Source: Seongchinamella unica
GTDB taxonomy: Bacteria > Pseudomonadota > Gammaproteobacteria > Pseudomonadales > Halieaceae
Reading direction: 5' to 3'
NCBI RefSeq assembly: GCF_004354085.1
Contig: NZ_SMSE01000001.1
Coordinates: forward strand, 859,724-923,723
DNA: 64,000 nucleotides
Part shown: positions 7,450 through 17,900 of the stretch, piece by piece
Position numbering within the stretch: the stretch's first letter is position 1
Layout: the number at the start of each line of letters is the position of its first letter
Made by a program: the position numbers and the translations under genes
Notes under the pieces: generated by a model
What the model was told of the DNA's origin: nothing
Databases searched by the model: none
Seen by the model: only the letters and a program-made list of their open reading frames with translations

Positions 7450-10400
7450 GTGCCCACACCCCTGAAACTGGCGCTGGCCACCCTCACCCTGCTCCTGCTG
7501 CTGTTGGTGGCAGGCGTATTGGCCGTGCTCGGATTAGTGGGCACCGAGTCAGGCACCGCACTGCTGGCCAAGCATGCCCGACAATACCTGGGCAACGCTG
7601 TGAGCTGGCAGCAGCTGGAAGGCAGGATCACCGGCCCCCTGCATATTTCGGGCCTTCGCTACCAGCAGCCTGAACTCTCCTTTGAGGCAGAACATCTCGA
7701 GCTGGACTGGCGTCCCGGGGCCCTGCTGCGCGGCCGACTTGAACTCATCACCCTGAGGGCAGACGGGATCGACCTGGCGCTCAACTCCACTGCAACGGAC
7801 GAACCCGCCACACCTTTCGACCCGTCGTCAATCTCCTCTCCTGTGGATATATTCCTCGAGGAGGTGCAGCTCACCAGGCTTACGTTCACCCAGGACGGCG
7901 CGAGCCAGCAGGTCGACAGTATCCGGCTGGCGGGCAGCCTGGCGGGCGAATCGCTGACGCTGGACCAACTGCTGGTCCACGCCCCCCAGGGGCAACTGAG
8001 TTTACGCGGTACAACCCGATTCGGCGCCAGCATGCCACTGGAGCTATACAGCAGTTGGACATTCACACCCCCCGAAAGTGCCCCGTTTTCAGGCGAGACC
8101 GGGATCAGGGGTGTGCTCGACTGGGGTGAGCCCATCGGTTTCAGCCTCAGCTATTCCATCGTCGCCAGCGGCCTCGCGGCGCTACAACCTCAACTGCCTG
8201 TTACTGCCCGGGCGGCCGGAAACATCGCTGGTCGCTATCTGGGTGACAGCCTGCAACTGGAAACTGTCAGTCTCGAACAACCGGAGAGCGGCCTCGGCCT
8301 CACCCTGACCGGCACCGTCGACGACCTGGCTGGCGATTCGCCCGCTATCAACGCCACGCTGCACTGGCAGGGACTGCGCTGGCCACTGCAGGGAGAGACG
8401 GTCGAACTATCGAGTCCTGAGGGAGAACTGCAACTGGCGGGTTCCATGGACGACTACTCCCTGCAGCTGGCGCTGGATATCGCCGGTGCATCCATCCCCG
8501 GGGGAAGCTGGCGGGCCAGCGGTAGCGGCGACCTGTCGCAGCTGCAGCTGAGCTCCCTGCGCGGCCAGCTGCTGGCAGGAGAGATAAACCTGTCCGGGCA
8601 GGTGGCCTGGGCTGATGCACCACGCTGGCAGCTGCAGCTGGAGGCCAGCGGGCTGAACCCGGGGCAAATGATGCCGGCGTTAACTGGCGAGCTGGATGCA
8701 GTGTTGATCACCAGCGGCGAAATGGCCGCCGGTGAAGCCCTCCAGGCCGAGCTAGAGCTGCGCCAGCTACAGGGCGAGCTGGCGGGTTATCCCCTGGACA
8801 TTACCGGTAACGGTCGTTTGTCGGGTGAAGTTTTCCAGCTCAACAGCCTGGCCCTGGTCAGTGGCGATAACCGGATGAACGCCCGGGGCCGGCTGTCCGC
8901 ACAATCGCTGGACCTTGACTGGCAGCTGCAGGCACTGGCGCCGGGGGAACTGCTTGCCGGTGCCGCAGGGCAGCTAACCGGCAGCGGCACCGTGACCGGC
9001 AGCATTGAATCCCCACGCGCCAGCGGACAGTTACATGGCCAGCAGCTGCAACTGGATACCGTCCTCGCGGGGGACCTCTCGCTGGCGTTCAGCGCGGGCC
9101 TGCAGCCGGAAGACAGCCTGGAGCTGCAGCTGACAGCGGGCGCGCTGCAGGGCGCTGGTACTCCGCTGCTGCAATCGGTGACGATCAGCGCCGCCGGCAG
9201 CAATCGCGCCCACCAGGTCGACCTTTCCCTCGACACCACCTCCGAGCAACTCGCGTTAACTCTGGCGGGCGGGCTGGGCGAGGCGCTGGACAGCTGGGAA
9301 GGCGTCCTGGCCTCCCTGCGACTGGGCAGCGAGGCGCTGGGCCACTGGAACCTCGAGCAGCAGAGCGCCCTGGCACTGTCGGCCTCCGCCGCGAGCCTGG
9401 GTGAAAGTTGCCTCGGCAGGGCCGATGGCCCGGGCCGGGCCTGTCTGTCCGGCCACTGGTCCACCGCCGCGGGCAGCCACGTTGCCATCACCTTAGCCGC
9501 CCTGCCCCTGAGTCTCGTCCAACCCGCCATCAGTGGCGATATCAACGGCAAGTTCCAGGGCCGGCTCGACGCCGATGGTGGCCTCAGCGCCGCTGGCGAC
9601 CTGATCCTTGGCGCGGGACTGATTACCGTTGACCCGGCCCGGAAGCCGCTGGCTCACGGCGGCGGCGAACTTGACCTGCAAATCAACGATCAGGGACTGG
9701 CGACCAGGCTGACATTCGCCGCCCCTGAAAATGGCACCGTGACTGCCTCGACGAATATGCCGGCCCTGACATCACTCCCGCTGGCACAGGAGCAACCGCT
9801 ACAGGGCAATATCCGCGTATCCCTTCCCGATCTCAGCGCTGCCGCCGCCTGGGTGCCGGAACTGGCCGCGACCGCAGGGTCAATGGACGCCGACCTGCAA
9901 CTGGCCGGAACCCTGCGGCAGCCCAGCCTGCAGGGCAGCATGAAACTGGACAACGGTCAGGCGGACATTCCCCTGGCCGGCCTGCAGCTGGCGGACATAC
10001 AGCTGCAGCTGACCGCTGCGGCACAAGATACGCTGGCTATTAACGGCGCCATGCGATCGGGAGAGGGCGTGCTGCAACTTACCGGCGCGCTGGACATGAC
10101 CGACACCAGTCTCCAGCTGGCGCTGGTGGGCGACAACTTCCTGGCCTACAACACCCGCGATGCCCGGGCGACGGTTTCTCCGGACCTGCAGCTAACCTGG
10201 CGTGACAATACGCTGACGCTGCGCGGCGAGGTCTTCGTGCCCAGCGCTGATATTACCCCCACCCTGGAACTGAGCCCGGCAGTGGTCACGGACGACGGCG
10301 AACAGGCCCAGACCGCAGGTCAGGCCATCGCCCCCTCGCAGGATGTGGTCGTCGTCAGCGGACAACTGGCCGGGATGGAGGAGAGCCCCATGAAGGCTCC

Positions 10401-10998
10401 CTTCAGGATCGACAACCAGATCAGGCTCAGGCTGGGGGAAAAGGTCAATATCAAGGCGGTCGGTTTCATCGGCCGCCTCAGTGGCGATGTCATGTTCAGC
10501 AACACGCCGCAACAAACCGAGCTGATCCCCATCGCCAACGGCAAGCTGTCGGTCGAGGACGGAACCTTCCGGGCCTTCGGGCAGGACCTCGATATCAGGA
10601 CGGGTGAACTGCTGTTCAACAACAAGCCCGCCACTGAACCGGAAATCAACCTGCGGGCGGTGCGCTGGATAGACAATGACTCCCGGGTCACCTCTGCCGG
10701 GATTCTGCTGACGGGGCCGATAACCACACCGACCATGGAGTTGTTCTCGCGGCCCCAGCTGGAAACCAGTGAAGTGCAGTCCTACCTCCTTACCGGTCGC
10801 TCCACCCGTGATCGCAACAGCGTCCTCAGCATCGGTACCTACGTCTCGCCACGGATTTACGTGGCCTATGGTTACAACACACTGTTGAAAACCAGTGAAT
10901 TCAACTCGCTGTTTACCATTACTCCGCGCTATGGACTGGGCCTGAACGTGGGTGAGGCGGACAGCAACCTCAATATGACTTTCACCTATGAACACTAG
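7450..10998 (+). CDS. tamB: Translocation and assembly module inner-membrane protein TamB
   Basis: About 1182 residues. TamB is an inner-membrane-anchored, periplasm-spanning beta-helical groove protein thought to move phospholipids and to support outer-membrane protein assembly with TamA. A single N-terminal membrane anchor (about residues 4-30, PLKLALATLTLLLLLLVAG) is followed by very long stretches of alternating short strands rich in LQL and GEL. The conserved TamB/DUF490 C-terminal domain contains YLLTGRS and ends in AYGYNTLLKTSEFNSL and a beta-signal-like tail. I chose the GTG at 7450 because it directly precedes the anchor; the frame stays open upstream but only as the antisense of the lectin gene. 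The stop overlaps tamA by 11 bases. Confidence 0.9.
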   Translation: MPTPLKLALATLTLLLLLLVAGVLAVLGLVGTESGTALLAKHARQYLGNAVSWQQLEGRITGPLHISGLRYQQPELSFEAEHLELDWRPGALLRGRLELITLRADGIDLALNSTATDEPATPFDPSSISSPVDIFLEEVQLTRLTFTQDGASQQVDSIRLAGSLAGESLTLDQLLVHAPQGQLSLRGTTRFGASMPLELYSSWTFTPPESAPFSGETGIRGVLDWGEPIGFSLSYSIVASGLAALQPQLPVTARAAGNIAGRYLGDSLQLETVSLEQPESGLGLTLTGTVDDLAGDSPAINATLHWQGLRWPLQGETVELSSPEGELQLAGSMDDYSLQLALDIAGASIPGGSWRASGSGDLSQLQLSSLRGQLLAGEINLSGQVAWADAPRWQLQLEASGLNPGQMMPALTGELDAVLITSGEMAAGEALQAELELRQLQGELAGYPLDITGNGRLSGEVFQLNSLALVSGDNRMNARGRLSAQSLDLDWQLQALAPGELLAGAAGQLTGSGTVTGSIESPRASGQLHGQQLQLDTVLAGDLSLAFSAGLQPEDSLELQLTAGALQGAGTPLLQSVTISAAGSNRAHQVDLSLDTTSEQLALTLAGGLGEALDSWEGVLASLRLGSEALGHWNLEQQSALALSASAASLGESCLGRADGPGRACLSGHWSTAAGSHVAITLAALPLSLVQPAISGDINGKFQGRLDADGGLSAAGDLILGAGLITVDPARKPLAHGGGELDLQINDQGLATRLTFAAPENGTVTASTNMPALTSLPLAQEQPLQGNIRVSLPDLSAAAAWVPELAATAGSMDADLQLAGTLRQPSLQGSMKLDNGQADIPLAGLQLADIQLQLTAAAQDTLAINGAMRSGEGVLQLTGALDMTDTSLQLALVGDNFLAYNTRDARATVSPDLQLTWRDNTLTLRGEVFVPSADITPTLELSPAVVTDDGEQAQTAGQAIAPSQDVVVVSGQLAGMEESPMKAPFRIDNQIRLRLGEKVNIKAVGFIGRLSGDVMFSNTPQQTELIPIANGKLSVEDGTFRAFGQDLDIRTGELLFNNKPATEPEINLRAVRWIDNDSRVTSAGILLTGPITTPTMELFSRPQLETSEVQSYLLTGRSTRDRNSVLSIGTYVSPRIYVAYGYNTLLKTSEFNSLFTITPRYGLGLNVGEADSNLNMTFTYEH

Positions 10999-12895
10999 GT
11001 CGGCTCTCAGGTTGTTGCAGGCTGCCCTGTTCAGCGGCCTGTTGCTCGCGGCGGGAACGGCGCTCGCCGCTGAAGCTCTGGAGGTTGATATCCGGGGTAT
11101 TGCGGGTGCCCCCCTGGACAATGTGCGCGCCTCGCTGGACGCGGTCACCCAGGGTGCCGACCCGGACCTGACAGCGGACAGGATCCAGGCCCTGCACCAG
11201 CGCGCCGACGGGCAGATTCGCCGGACCCTGCAACCTTTTGGCTACTACCGCCCGGTTATCGACCGCAGGCTGGACGCCCCGACGGCGGCGGGTGAGCCGT
11301 GGCGCGCCAGCTACCGGATCGACGCGGGCACGGCGATCAGGGTTGAGGCCGTGGAGCTGGAATTCCCCGGCGCCGATGCCGGTGCGACGAGGGAACTGCA
11401 GGCGCTGCGACCCGCGATGTCGCTCCAGCCGGGCGACGTTCTTGACCATCGCGTCTACGAAGAGGGCAAGCGGGCCCTGCTCAGCGGGATACGCGAGCAG
11501 GGGTTTCGCGACGCAACACTCGCCGAGCATCGGATTGAACTCGACCTGGACGCCTATCAGGCGAGGATTATCCTTTCCGTCGCTACCGGCCCGCGCTACC
11601 TGATCGGGCCCATCACCTTCCAGCAGTCCCGGTTCTCCCGCAGCTACCTGGAACGCTATCTGGTGCTGCATTCCGGCCAGACCTTCAAGCCATCCGGGTT
11701 GTCGCGGCAGCGCAGGCTGCTCAGTTCCAGCGGCCACTTCAGCGATGTATTGATCACGCCGGGGGAACCCGTTCCCGGCCCCAACCCGCTGGTACCGTTG
11801 ACCATCCAACTGGAGCCGTTCCCGGCCAATCGCTACCGGGGCCGCGTCGGCTGGGGTACCGATACCGGGTTTGGGCTCGGCCTGGACTGGACCCGGCGCT
11901 ATCTCGGGAAACGAGGACACCAGTTCAACGCGGGAGCTGCCATCGCCGAGGAACGGGAGCGACTGGCACTGGATTTAAGCTATACCATCCCCCTGGACCC
12001 GCTCAGCGGCAGCGCCCTGGAAATCAACGGACGCCACGAAAGCAAGGACCTGAACTTCGAGGACGTCGACCTGGACGAGGGCGGTGACACCCGCATAGCC
12101 ACAAACCTGGCCTCACTGATCTGGCATATGCCGGTGAGGGCACTGGGTGGATTCAGCCTGCGCTCAACCGCCGGACTGAGTCTGGTAGGTGAAAGCTACG
12201 ATATTTTCGAAGTGCTGTTCGGCAATCTGCCGGGCAAGGCCCAGGATACGATTATCGACGCCATCGGGCCGCTGGCCTATGAAACCCTGGCGCCCGAATT
12301 CGAGGCCGTCGTCCCGAGCCTGAGCTTCAAGTTCCGGCGCAGCGATGAGCCTCTCTACATTCGCAGGGGCGACTACCTGAGCGTGGAACTGTTGGGCACC
12401 GACCAGAGCTTCGGCTCCAACATCGACTTCTGGCAGCTTCGTCTCTCTTCCTGGAATATCTGGCCGGTGGCCGAACGCGGCCGTTTCCTGCTGCGCTCCA
12501 ATCTCGGCTATACCGACGCCGAGACCCGCCGGGTACTGGGCGTCAACTTCAACCAGATGCCGGAATATTATGAATTCCGGGCGGGTGGCGGCCGCAGTAT
12601 TCGCGGCTATGGCTTCGAAACCCTGTTCCCGGATGATGCCCTCACCGGAGGCAAGCACATCGCCGTTGCCAGCGTGGAATACGAGCACGAATTCATCCCC
12701 GACTGGAGTGTGGCTGCCTTTGTTGACGCGGGTAACGCCTTTAACGATCTGGATGACTTCGAGGAAAAGCTGGGCGCCGGCATCGGGTTACGCTGGCGTT
12801 CGCCCGTGGGGTTGGCGCGGATCGACCTGGGCTTTCCCCTGGATGACGCCGAAGACGCATTCCAGATCTACATCACCGTCGGACCGGAATTCTAG
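10988..12895 (+). CDS. tamA: Autotransporter assembly factor TamA (Omp85 family)
   Basis: 635 residues. Outer-membrane barrel partner of TamB. A signal peptide (residues 1-27, ending AGTALAA) leads into about three POTRA domains (to ~residue 265) and a 16-strand barrel. The loop-6 signature appears as GGGRSIRGYGFETL, equivalent to the VRGF/Y motif of Omp85 proteins, and the protein ends with an aromatic residue (ITVGPEF) as expected for BAM-dependent insertion. The start ATG lies inside the tamB reading frame, indicating translational coupling. The gene order tamB-tamA is the reverse of that in E. coli. Confidence 0.93.
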   Translation: MNTRSALRLLQAALFSGLLLAAGTALAAEALEVDIRGIAGAPLDNVRASLDAVTQGADPDLTADRIQALHQRADGQIRRTLQPFGYYRPVIDRRLDAPTAAGEPWRASYRIDAGTAIRVEAVELEFPGADAGATRELQALRPAMSLQPGDVLDHRVYEEGKRALLSGIREQGFRDATLAEHRIELDLDAYQARIILSVATGPRYLIGPITFQQSRFSRSYLERYLVLHSGQTFKPSGLSRQRRLLSSSGHFSDVLITPGEPVPGPNPLVPLTIQLEPFPANRYRGRVGWGTDTGFGLGLDWTRRYLGKRGHQFNAGAAIAEERERLALDLSYTIPLDPLSGSALEINGRHESKDLNFEDVDLDEGGDTRIATNLASLIWHMPVRALGGFSLRSTAGLSLVGESYDIFEVLFGNLPGKAQDTIIDAIGPLAYETLAPEFEAVVPSLSFKFRRSDEPLYIRRGDYLSVELLGTDQSFGSNIDFWQLRLSSWNIWPVAERGRFLLRSNLGYTDAETRRVLGVNFNQMPEYYEFRAGGGRSIRGYGFETLFPDDALTGGKHIAVASVEYEHEFIPDWSVAAFVDAGNAFNDLDDFEEKLGAGIGLRWRSPVGLARIDLGFPLDDAEDAFQIYITVGPEF

Positions 12896-12909
12896 CGGAT
12901 ACAGCTTGC

Positions 12910-12924
12910 CGCCCCCCGGGGGCG
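12910..12924 (+). terminator. Possible hairpin after tamA
   Basis: CGCCC (12910-12914) and GGGCG (12920-12924) can pair around a CCCGG loop 14 bases after the tamA stop. The stem is short and the T-run is poor (only CTCTTT about 9 bases later), so this is a weak candidate terminator. Confidence 0.3.
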
Positions 12925-12970
12925 CTACTATGCTCTTTAGCACAAATATAACCCCCATGAGGAATACCCC

Positions 12971-13987
12971 ATGTTAGTTCGCGTTCTGCACGGCATTCTT
13001 GCGCTGGCACTGGTCGCCTTTTCCACAACCAGCCTGGCGGCAAAAATTTCCGCAGAAGACTACCAGCGGGTGGTGAACGAAGCCTACCGCATGTTCAAGG
13101 ACGTCGATGAGGGCGCCAACGCGGACTACATCCCGATTCTGGCAACCGTGCCCAGCAACCTGTTCGGTGTCGCTATCGTCACCCGCGACGGTGAGGTTTA
13201 CGCTGCTGGCGAGCTCGACTACGAGTTCTCCATACAGTCGGTCTCCAAGCCATTCACCGCCTCGCTGATCATGCAGCAACAGGGTCCCAGGACACTGCGC
13301 GAGAAAATCGGCGTCGAGCCTACCGGCCTGCCCTTCAATTCCAAGATCGCGGTGGAGATCTACGAGGAGCGGTCGGTCAACCCGATGGTGAATGCGGGGG
13401 CCATTGCCGCGGTTAGCCTGGTTGAGGCCGACTCGGAAAAAGAACGCTGGAAGCAGGTGCTGGGCAATATCGAGGACTACGCCGGCCGCGACCTCAAGGT
13501 CCTGGAGGACGTGTACGACTCCGAGTATGAAACAGCCTGGGGCAATCGCGCCATCGCCAACCTGCTGTTCAACTATGGCCGACTGTACAGTGAGCCGGAA
13601 CAAGCCCTGCGGGTGTATACCCGCCAGTGCTCTATCGGCATCAATACGCTGGATCTGGCGATGATGGGTGCGACGCTGGCCAACGAGGGTATCAATCCCA
13701 AAACCGGCAAGCGGGTGCTGGCCAAAGAGCATATCCCCGAATTACTGGCCATCATGGCCACCGCCGGTTTTTACGACGAATCCGGAGAATGGATGTACCG
13801 GGCCGGCCTGCCGGCGAAGACCGGCGTAGGTGGCGGCATCATCGCTGTCGTGCCGGGTAAATTCGCCATCGCCACCTTCTCGCCCCCTCTCAATCCCGCC
13901 GGTAACAGTGTGCGCGGCCTGAGAGCCATCGGCCATATCGCTGCCGAATTGGGTGTTGGCCTTTACGGGCCTAATGCAGGAGAGTAA
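12971..13987 (+). CDS. glsA: Glutaminase with a signal peptide
   Basis: 338 residues. Hydrolyses glutamine to glutamate and ammonia. It belongs to the serine-dependent glutaminase family of the beta-lactamase-like fold: the nucleophile motif SVSK is at Ser90-Lys93, followed by NPMVNAGAI, the conserved NYGRLYS segment and the C-terminal KTGVGGGIIAVVPGK. Unlike most family members it begins with a hydrophobic leader (LVRVLHGILALALVAFS, Ala-rich cleavage site near residue 24), so it is predicted to act in the periplasm. GAGGA sits 7 bases before the ATG. Gene alone on its strand, after tamA and convergent with a dehydrogenase gene. Confidence 0.88.
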   Translation: MLVRVLHGILALALVAFSTTSLAAKISAEDYQRVVNEAYRMFKDVDEGANADYIPILATVPSNLFGVAIVTRDGEVYAAGELDYEFSIQSVSKPFTASLIMQQQGPRTLREKIGVEPTGLPFNSKIAVEIYEERSVNPMVNAGAIAAVSLVEADSEKERWKQVLGNIEDYAGRDLKVLEDVYDSEYETAWGNRAIANLLFNYGRLYSEPEQALRVYTRQCSIGINTLDLAMMGATLANEGINPKTGKRVLAKEHIPELLAIMATAGFYDESGEWMYRAGLPAKTGVGGGIIAVVPGKFAIATFSPPLNPAGNSVRGLRAIGHIAAELGVGLYGPNAGE

Positions 13988-14054
13988 ACCCTGCGGCTGC
14001 AGGCGGCCTGCCAGCAACACAATGGCGAACGCAGGACTGCGCGATACCTTTACC

Positions 14055-14972
14055 TTAATAACCTCGCTGCAGATCGATCATATAGCGCAGCGGCTCCCCC
14101 CGCTGCCTGCGTTCAAGATTGTCCAGAAATATTCCCACCACGTCGGCGGGAAAGCTCACCGCCGCCACATGGGGCGTGATGCGCGACCGCGGGTGGCGCC
14201 ACAGCCAGTGATCGGCGGGCAATGGCTCGCTGGCAAAGACATCCAGCACAGCCATGGACCGGGGACGGCTATCCAACCAGCGTTGCAGACTGCTTTCGCA
14301 CAGGGCCTCACCGCGACCTAGATTAAACAGGGTAGCGGCCGGGTCCAGGGTGTCCAGCAAGGCGGCATTGAGCACGCCCCGGGTTTGTGCCGTACCCGGC
14401 AATGCATTGACCAGGACCTGTGCCTGGCGGGTGGCATCCGTCACCTGCTCCATCGAACAGACCCGATCAAACTGCGCTACAGGGCGGGCGCTGCGCGACA
14501 CCCCGCGGGTGCGCATACCGAAGGCCCGGGCCACCCCGGCGATGTGGCTGCCGATAGTCCCGGTACCCAGGATCGCCATGGTTTGCCCGGCAAGCGGGCT
14601 CGGACGGCGCGGCGACCAGCGCCTGCCCTCCTGTTCCGCCCGGTAAAACAGCAGATCCCGTGATTGCTGCAACAGGAAGGCAAACACGTATTCCGCCATT
14701 TGCGGACCGAAGATGCCCTTTACGCCTGTGACCACCAGTTCCCTGCCGAGACCGGCAGGCAGGAGCCTGTCGATTCCGGCCCAGGTGGACTGTATCCAGT
14801 CAACCTCCCCGCCCAGCTCCAGGTACCGGGCCGCCAGGTCCGGTTGCGCCAGCAGCACATCATGGCCGCCCAGGTGATTTGCGGGGTCGGCAGCGGCATC
14901 GGCCGCCACCCCGGCCGCCGCCAGCAACCGGCGATACTCACTGAAGTTCTCGTCCAGTACCAGAACCTTCAC
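14055..14972 (-). CDS. D-2-hydroxyacid dehydrogenase
   Basis: 305 residues of the glyoxylate/hydroxypyruvate reductase type. The NAD(P) site is ILGTGTIGSHIAG; catalytic residues appear in order as Arg in NLGRGEAL, Glu in DVFASEPLP and His in ITPHVAAVS. The substrate-side N-terminal domain is present, in contrast to the truncated relative at 60377-60952. The start is 11 bases downstream of the RND pump stop on the same strand, so it is probably the third gene of the efflux operon; a role linked to efflux is not evident. Confidence 0.86.
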   Translation of the reverse strand: MKVLVLDENFSEYRRLLAAAGVAADAAADPANHLGGHDVLLAQPDLAARYLELGGEVDWIQSTWAGIDRLLPAGLGRELVVTGVKGIFGPQMAEYVFAFLLQQSRDLLFYRAEQEGRRWSPRRPSPLAGQTMAILGTGTIGSHIAGVARAFGMRTRGVSRSARPVAQFDRVCSMEQVTDATRQAQVLVNALPGTAQTRGVLNAALLDTLDPAATLFNLGRGEALCESSLQRWLDSRPRSMAVLDVFASEPLPADHWLWRHPRSRITPHVAAVSFPADVVGIFLDNLERRQRGEPLRYMIDLQRGY

Positions 14973-14982
14973 GCTGCTGTCC

Positions 14983-17900
14983 TCACGCCGTTACACTTTC
15001 CCCTGGTTTGCTGATACCGAAAAATATCGCGTACAGCGTCGGTACGATGGTGAGAGTCAACAGCGAGGCAAAGCCCAGGCCCGCCATGATGGTCACCGAC
15101 ATATTGACAAAGAACACGTCGGACAGCAGCGGTATCAATCCGAGAATTGTTGTGGCCGCAGCGAGGAGCACCGGCCGCATACGACTGACCGACGAGTCCA
15201 GTATGGCTTCGTAGGGTTCCTGGCCCTCCTCGATCTGCTGGTCGATTTCCTCGATCAGGACGATAGCATTCTTGATCAGCAGCCCCACCAGTGACAGCGC
15301 GCCCAGCAACGACATGAAGTCGAAGGCGCCGCCCGTGGCGAGCAGGCCGGCGGTAATGCCGACAATGGCCAGGGGCACAGTGAGCCAGATGATCGCCGGT
15401 TGCCGCAGTTTGCCGAACAGCAGGATGCTGGTCAGTATCATCAGCAGGAATCCCATCGGTAATGAAGCGATCAACCCGCTCTGGGCATTGGCCGAGTCTT
15501 CGTATTCGCCACCCCATTCGAGCTTGTAGCCCACCGGCAGCTCAATCGCCTCGATCTGCGGACGCAAGCGCTCAAACAGCTCGGTCGCCAGTCCGTTGGC
15601 CGGGTTACAGGAAGCAATGATGGTCTGGATACGATCCCGTCCACGGATGACCGCGTTTTCCATCCGTGTTTCATAGCGGGAAACAACCTGTGAGGCGGGC
15701 ACCGAACGCGCCAGCACCGGACTCCATATCTGGATATCGCGAACATTATTGATGTCGCCGCGCTCATTTTCGGGGGCACGCAGTTCGATCGGCAACAGGC
15801 GAATCCCGTCGCGATACACGCCAACGGTTGTGCCCTCAAAGGCGTATTGCAACGCACTGCCCAGCCCCTCTCGATCAACACCCAACTGACGCCCCACCTG
15901 TTCGTTGAACACCGGCACCGACACCTTGACCGGGGCGCGCCAGTCGTCGCGCACATCCACCGCGTATCCGTCCCCGCGCATGATGCGCTGAGCCTGCTGG
16001 GAAAGTTCACGTAAGACTCTGGCATCGGGACCGGAAAAACGCGCTTCTATTTTCGCGTCACGGCCAGGGCCAATCCGCATTGCCTTGATGATGGGATCCG
16101 TGGAAGGCAGGTTGTCGCGCATAAACTTTGCCGTGGCTTGCTGGATCGCGGGAATCTGTTGCCGGGTTTCAGTACGCACAATAATCTGCGCGTAGACCGG
16201 CGCCGGTTCCCGGGAGTCATAGACCAGGGTAAAGCGCTGGTGCGGGCCACCTATCACCGAGGTTGTACCGATCACGCCCGGCTGCTGGCGGATAAATTCA
16301 CTGACCTCGAGCGTGTGGTCGCGGGTGGTGCGGATATCCACGCCCTCAGGTTCCCAAACGTCGACGAAAAACAGGGGCGTATTTGAGTCGGGGAAAAACC
16401 CGCTCTTGACGCCATTAAAGCCGATGAGAGCGGCGACAAACAGGGCGAGGACCCCAACCACCGTGACCCAGCGGTGGTCAACGGCTTTGGCGACCAGAGC
16501 CCGGTATACGCGAAACAGCCGGCCACTATAGGGGTCCTGGTCCGCGGCCTGCGGATCGGGCTGCAGCAATAGGGCGCACAGCAGCGGCGTGGTACTGATG
16601 GCAGTGATCCAGCTCAGGGACAGGGAAATGAGGATCACATAAAACAGGGAACTGGCAAATTCTCCGGTGTTGTCCGGCGACAAGCCAATCGCCGAGAACG
16701 CCAGGATACCGATGGCGGTGCCCCCCAGTAATGGCCAGATGGTTTTACCCACGGCTTCCCTGGCGGCCTGGAAAGCATCCATTCCCCTGTTCATTCGTAC
16801 CATCATGCCCTCGGCGACCACAATGGCGTTGTCTACCAGCATACCGAGGGCGATGACCAGCGCTCCCAGCGAAATCCGCTGCAGCTCTATCCCATACAGG
16901 TTCATGACCAACAGCGTGCCGGCCACCGTGACCAGCAATACCGCGCCAATCACCAGGCCGGTGCGCAGGCCCATAAATATGAGCAGCACCAGGATGACAA
17001 TGGCCACCGCCTGGGCGACGCTGGCCAGGAAGCCCCCTACCGACGCCTTCACTTCCCGGGGCTGGTCATACACGGTAGACAGTTTCATCCCTACCGGGAT
17101 GATACTGAGCAGGCTGTGCAGGCGCTGGTCTACCCGCTCACCGACTGCCACCACGTTTTCACCCGCGGTCATGGAAATGCCAAGGCTGAGTCCGGGCTTG
17201 CCGTTGACGTAATATATCTTCTGGGGCACGGTCTCGTAAGCCCGGGTAATGGTGGCGATGTCCGAGAGGCGAATCAGGCGCCGCTGACTGGAGCTGATCA
17301 ACAGGTCCCCCATCGCCTGCACCGACTGAAAGTCTCCGGTGGGACTGAAGCGCAGGTAGTCATCGCCCACCCGGACGCTGCCGGCGTCGACCACCACGTT
17401 CTGCGAGCCAAGGACATTGCCAATCTGCTGCAGGGAAATACCCAGTTCAGCCAGCTGGCTGCGGGAAATATCTAGGTAGACAACCTCCCGTTGCTCGCCG
17501 TCGATCACCACCTTGCGCACCCCATCAACCAGCACCAGCTGTTTCTTGACGGCATCGGCCGTGTCATAAAGATCACGCCAGGTGTAGCCGTCACCGTAGA
17601 GCACCAGGTATATGCCATACACGTCGCCAAAATCATCCAGCACGATAGGCGCGCTGGCTCCAGGTGGCAGGCTGGGTTTGACATCGGCAATCTTGCGGCG
17701 CAGCTCGTCAAAAATATCCGGCAGGTCCTCAGCCTGGTACTCATCCTTGAACTCGATAAGAATGTCGGAAAGCCCGGGACGGGAGACCGACATCTTGATG
17801 CGCTTGACCTGCGGCATCAGCTGGATGGCGTCTTCCAGATGGTAGGTCAGTTCGTTCTGCACTTCCCGGGCGGTGGCGCCCGGATAGGGCGTGATGATCT

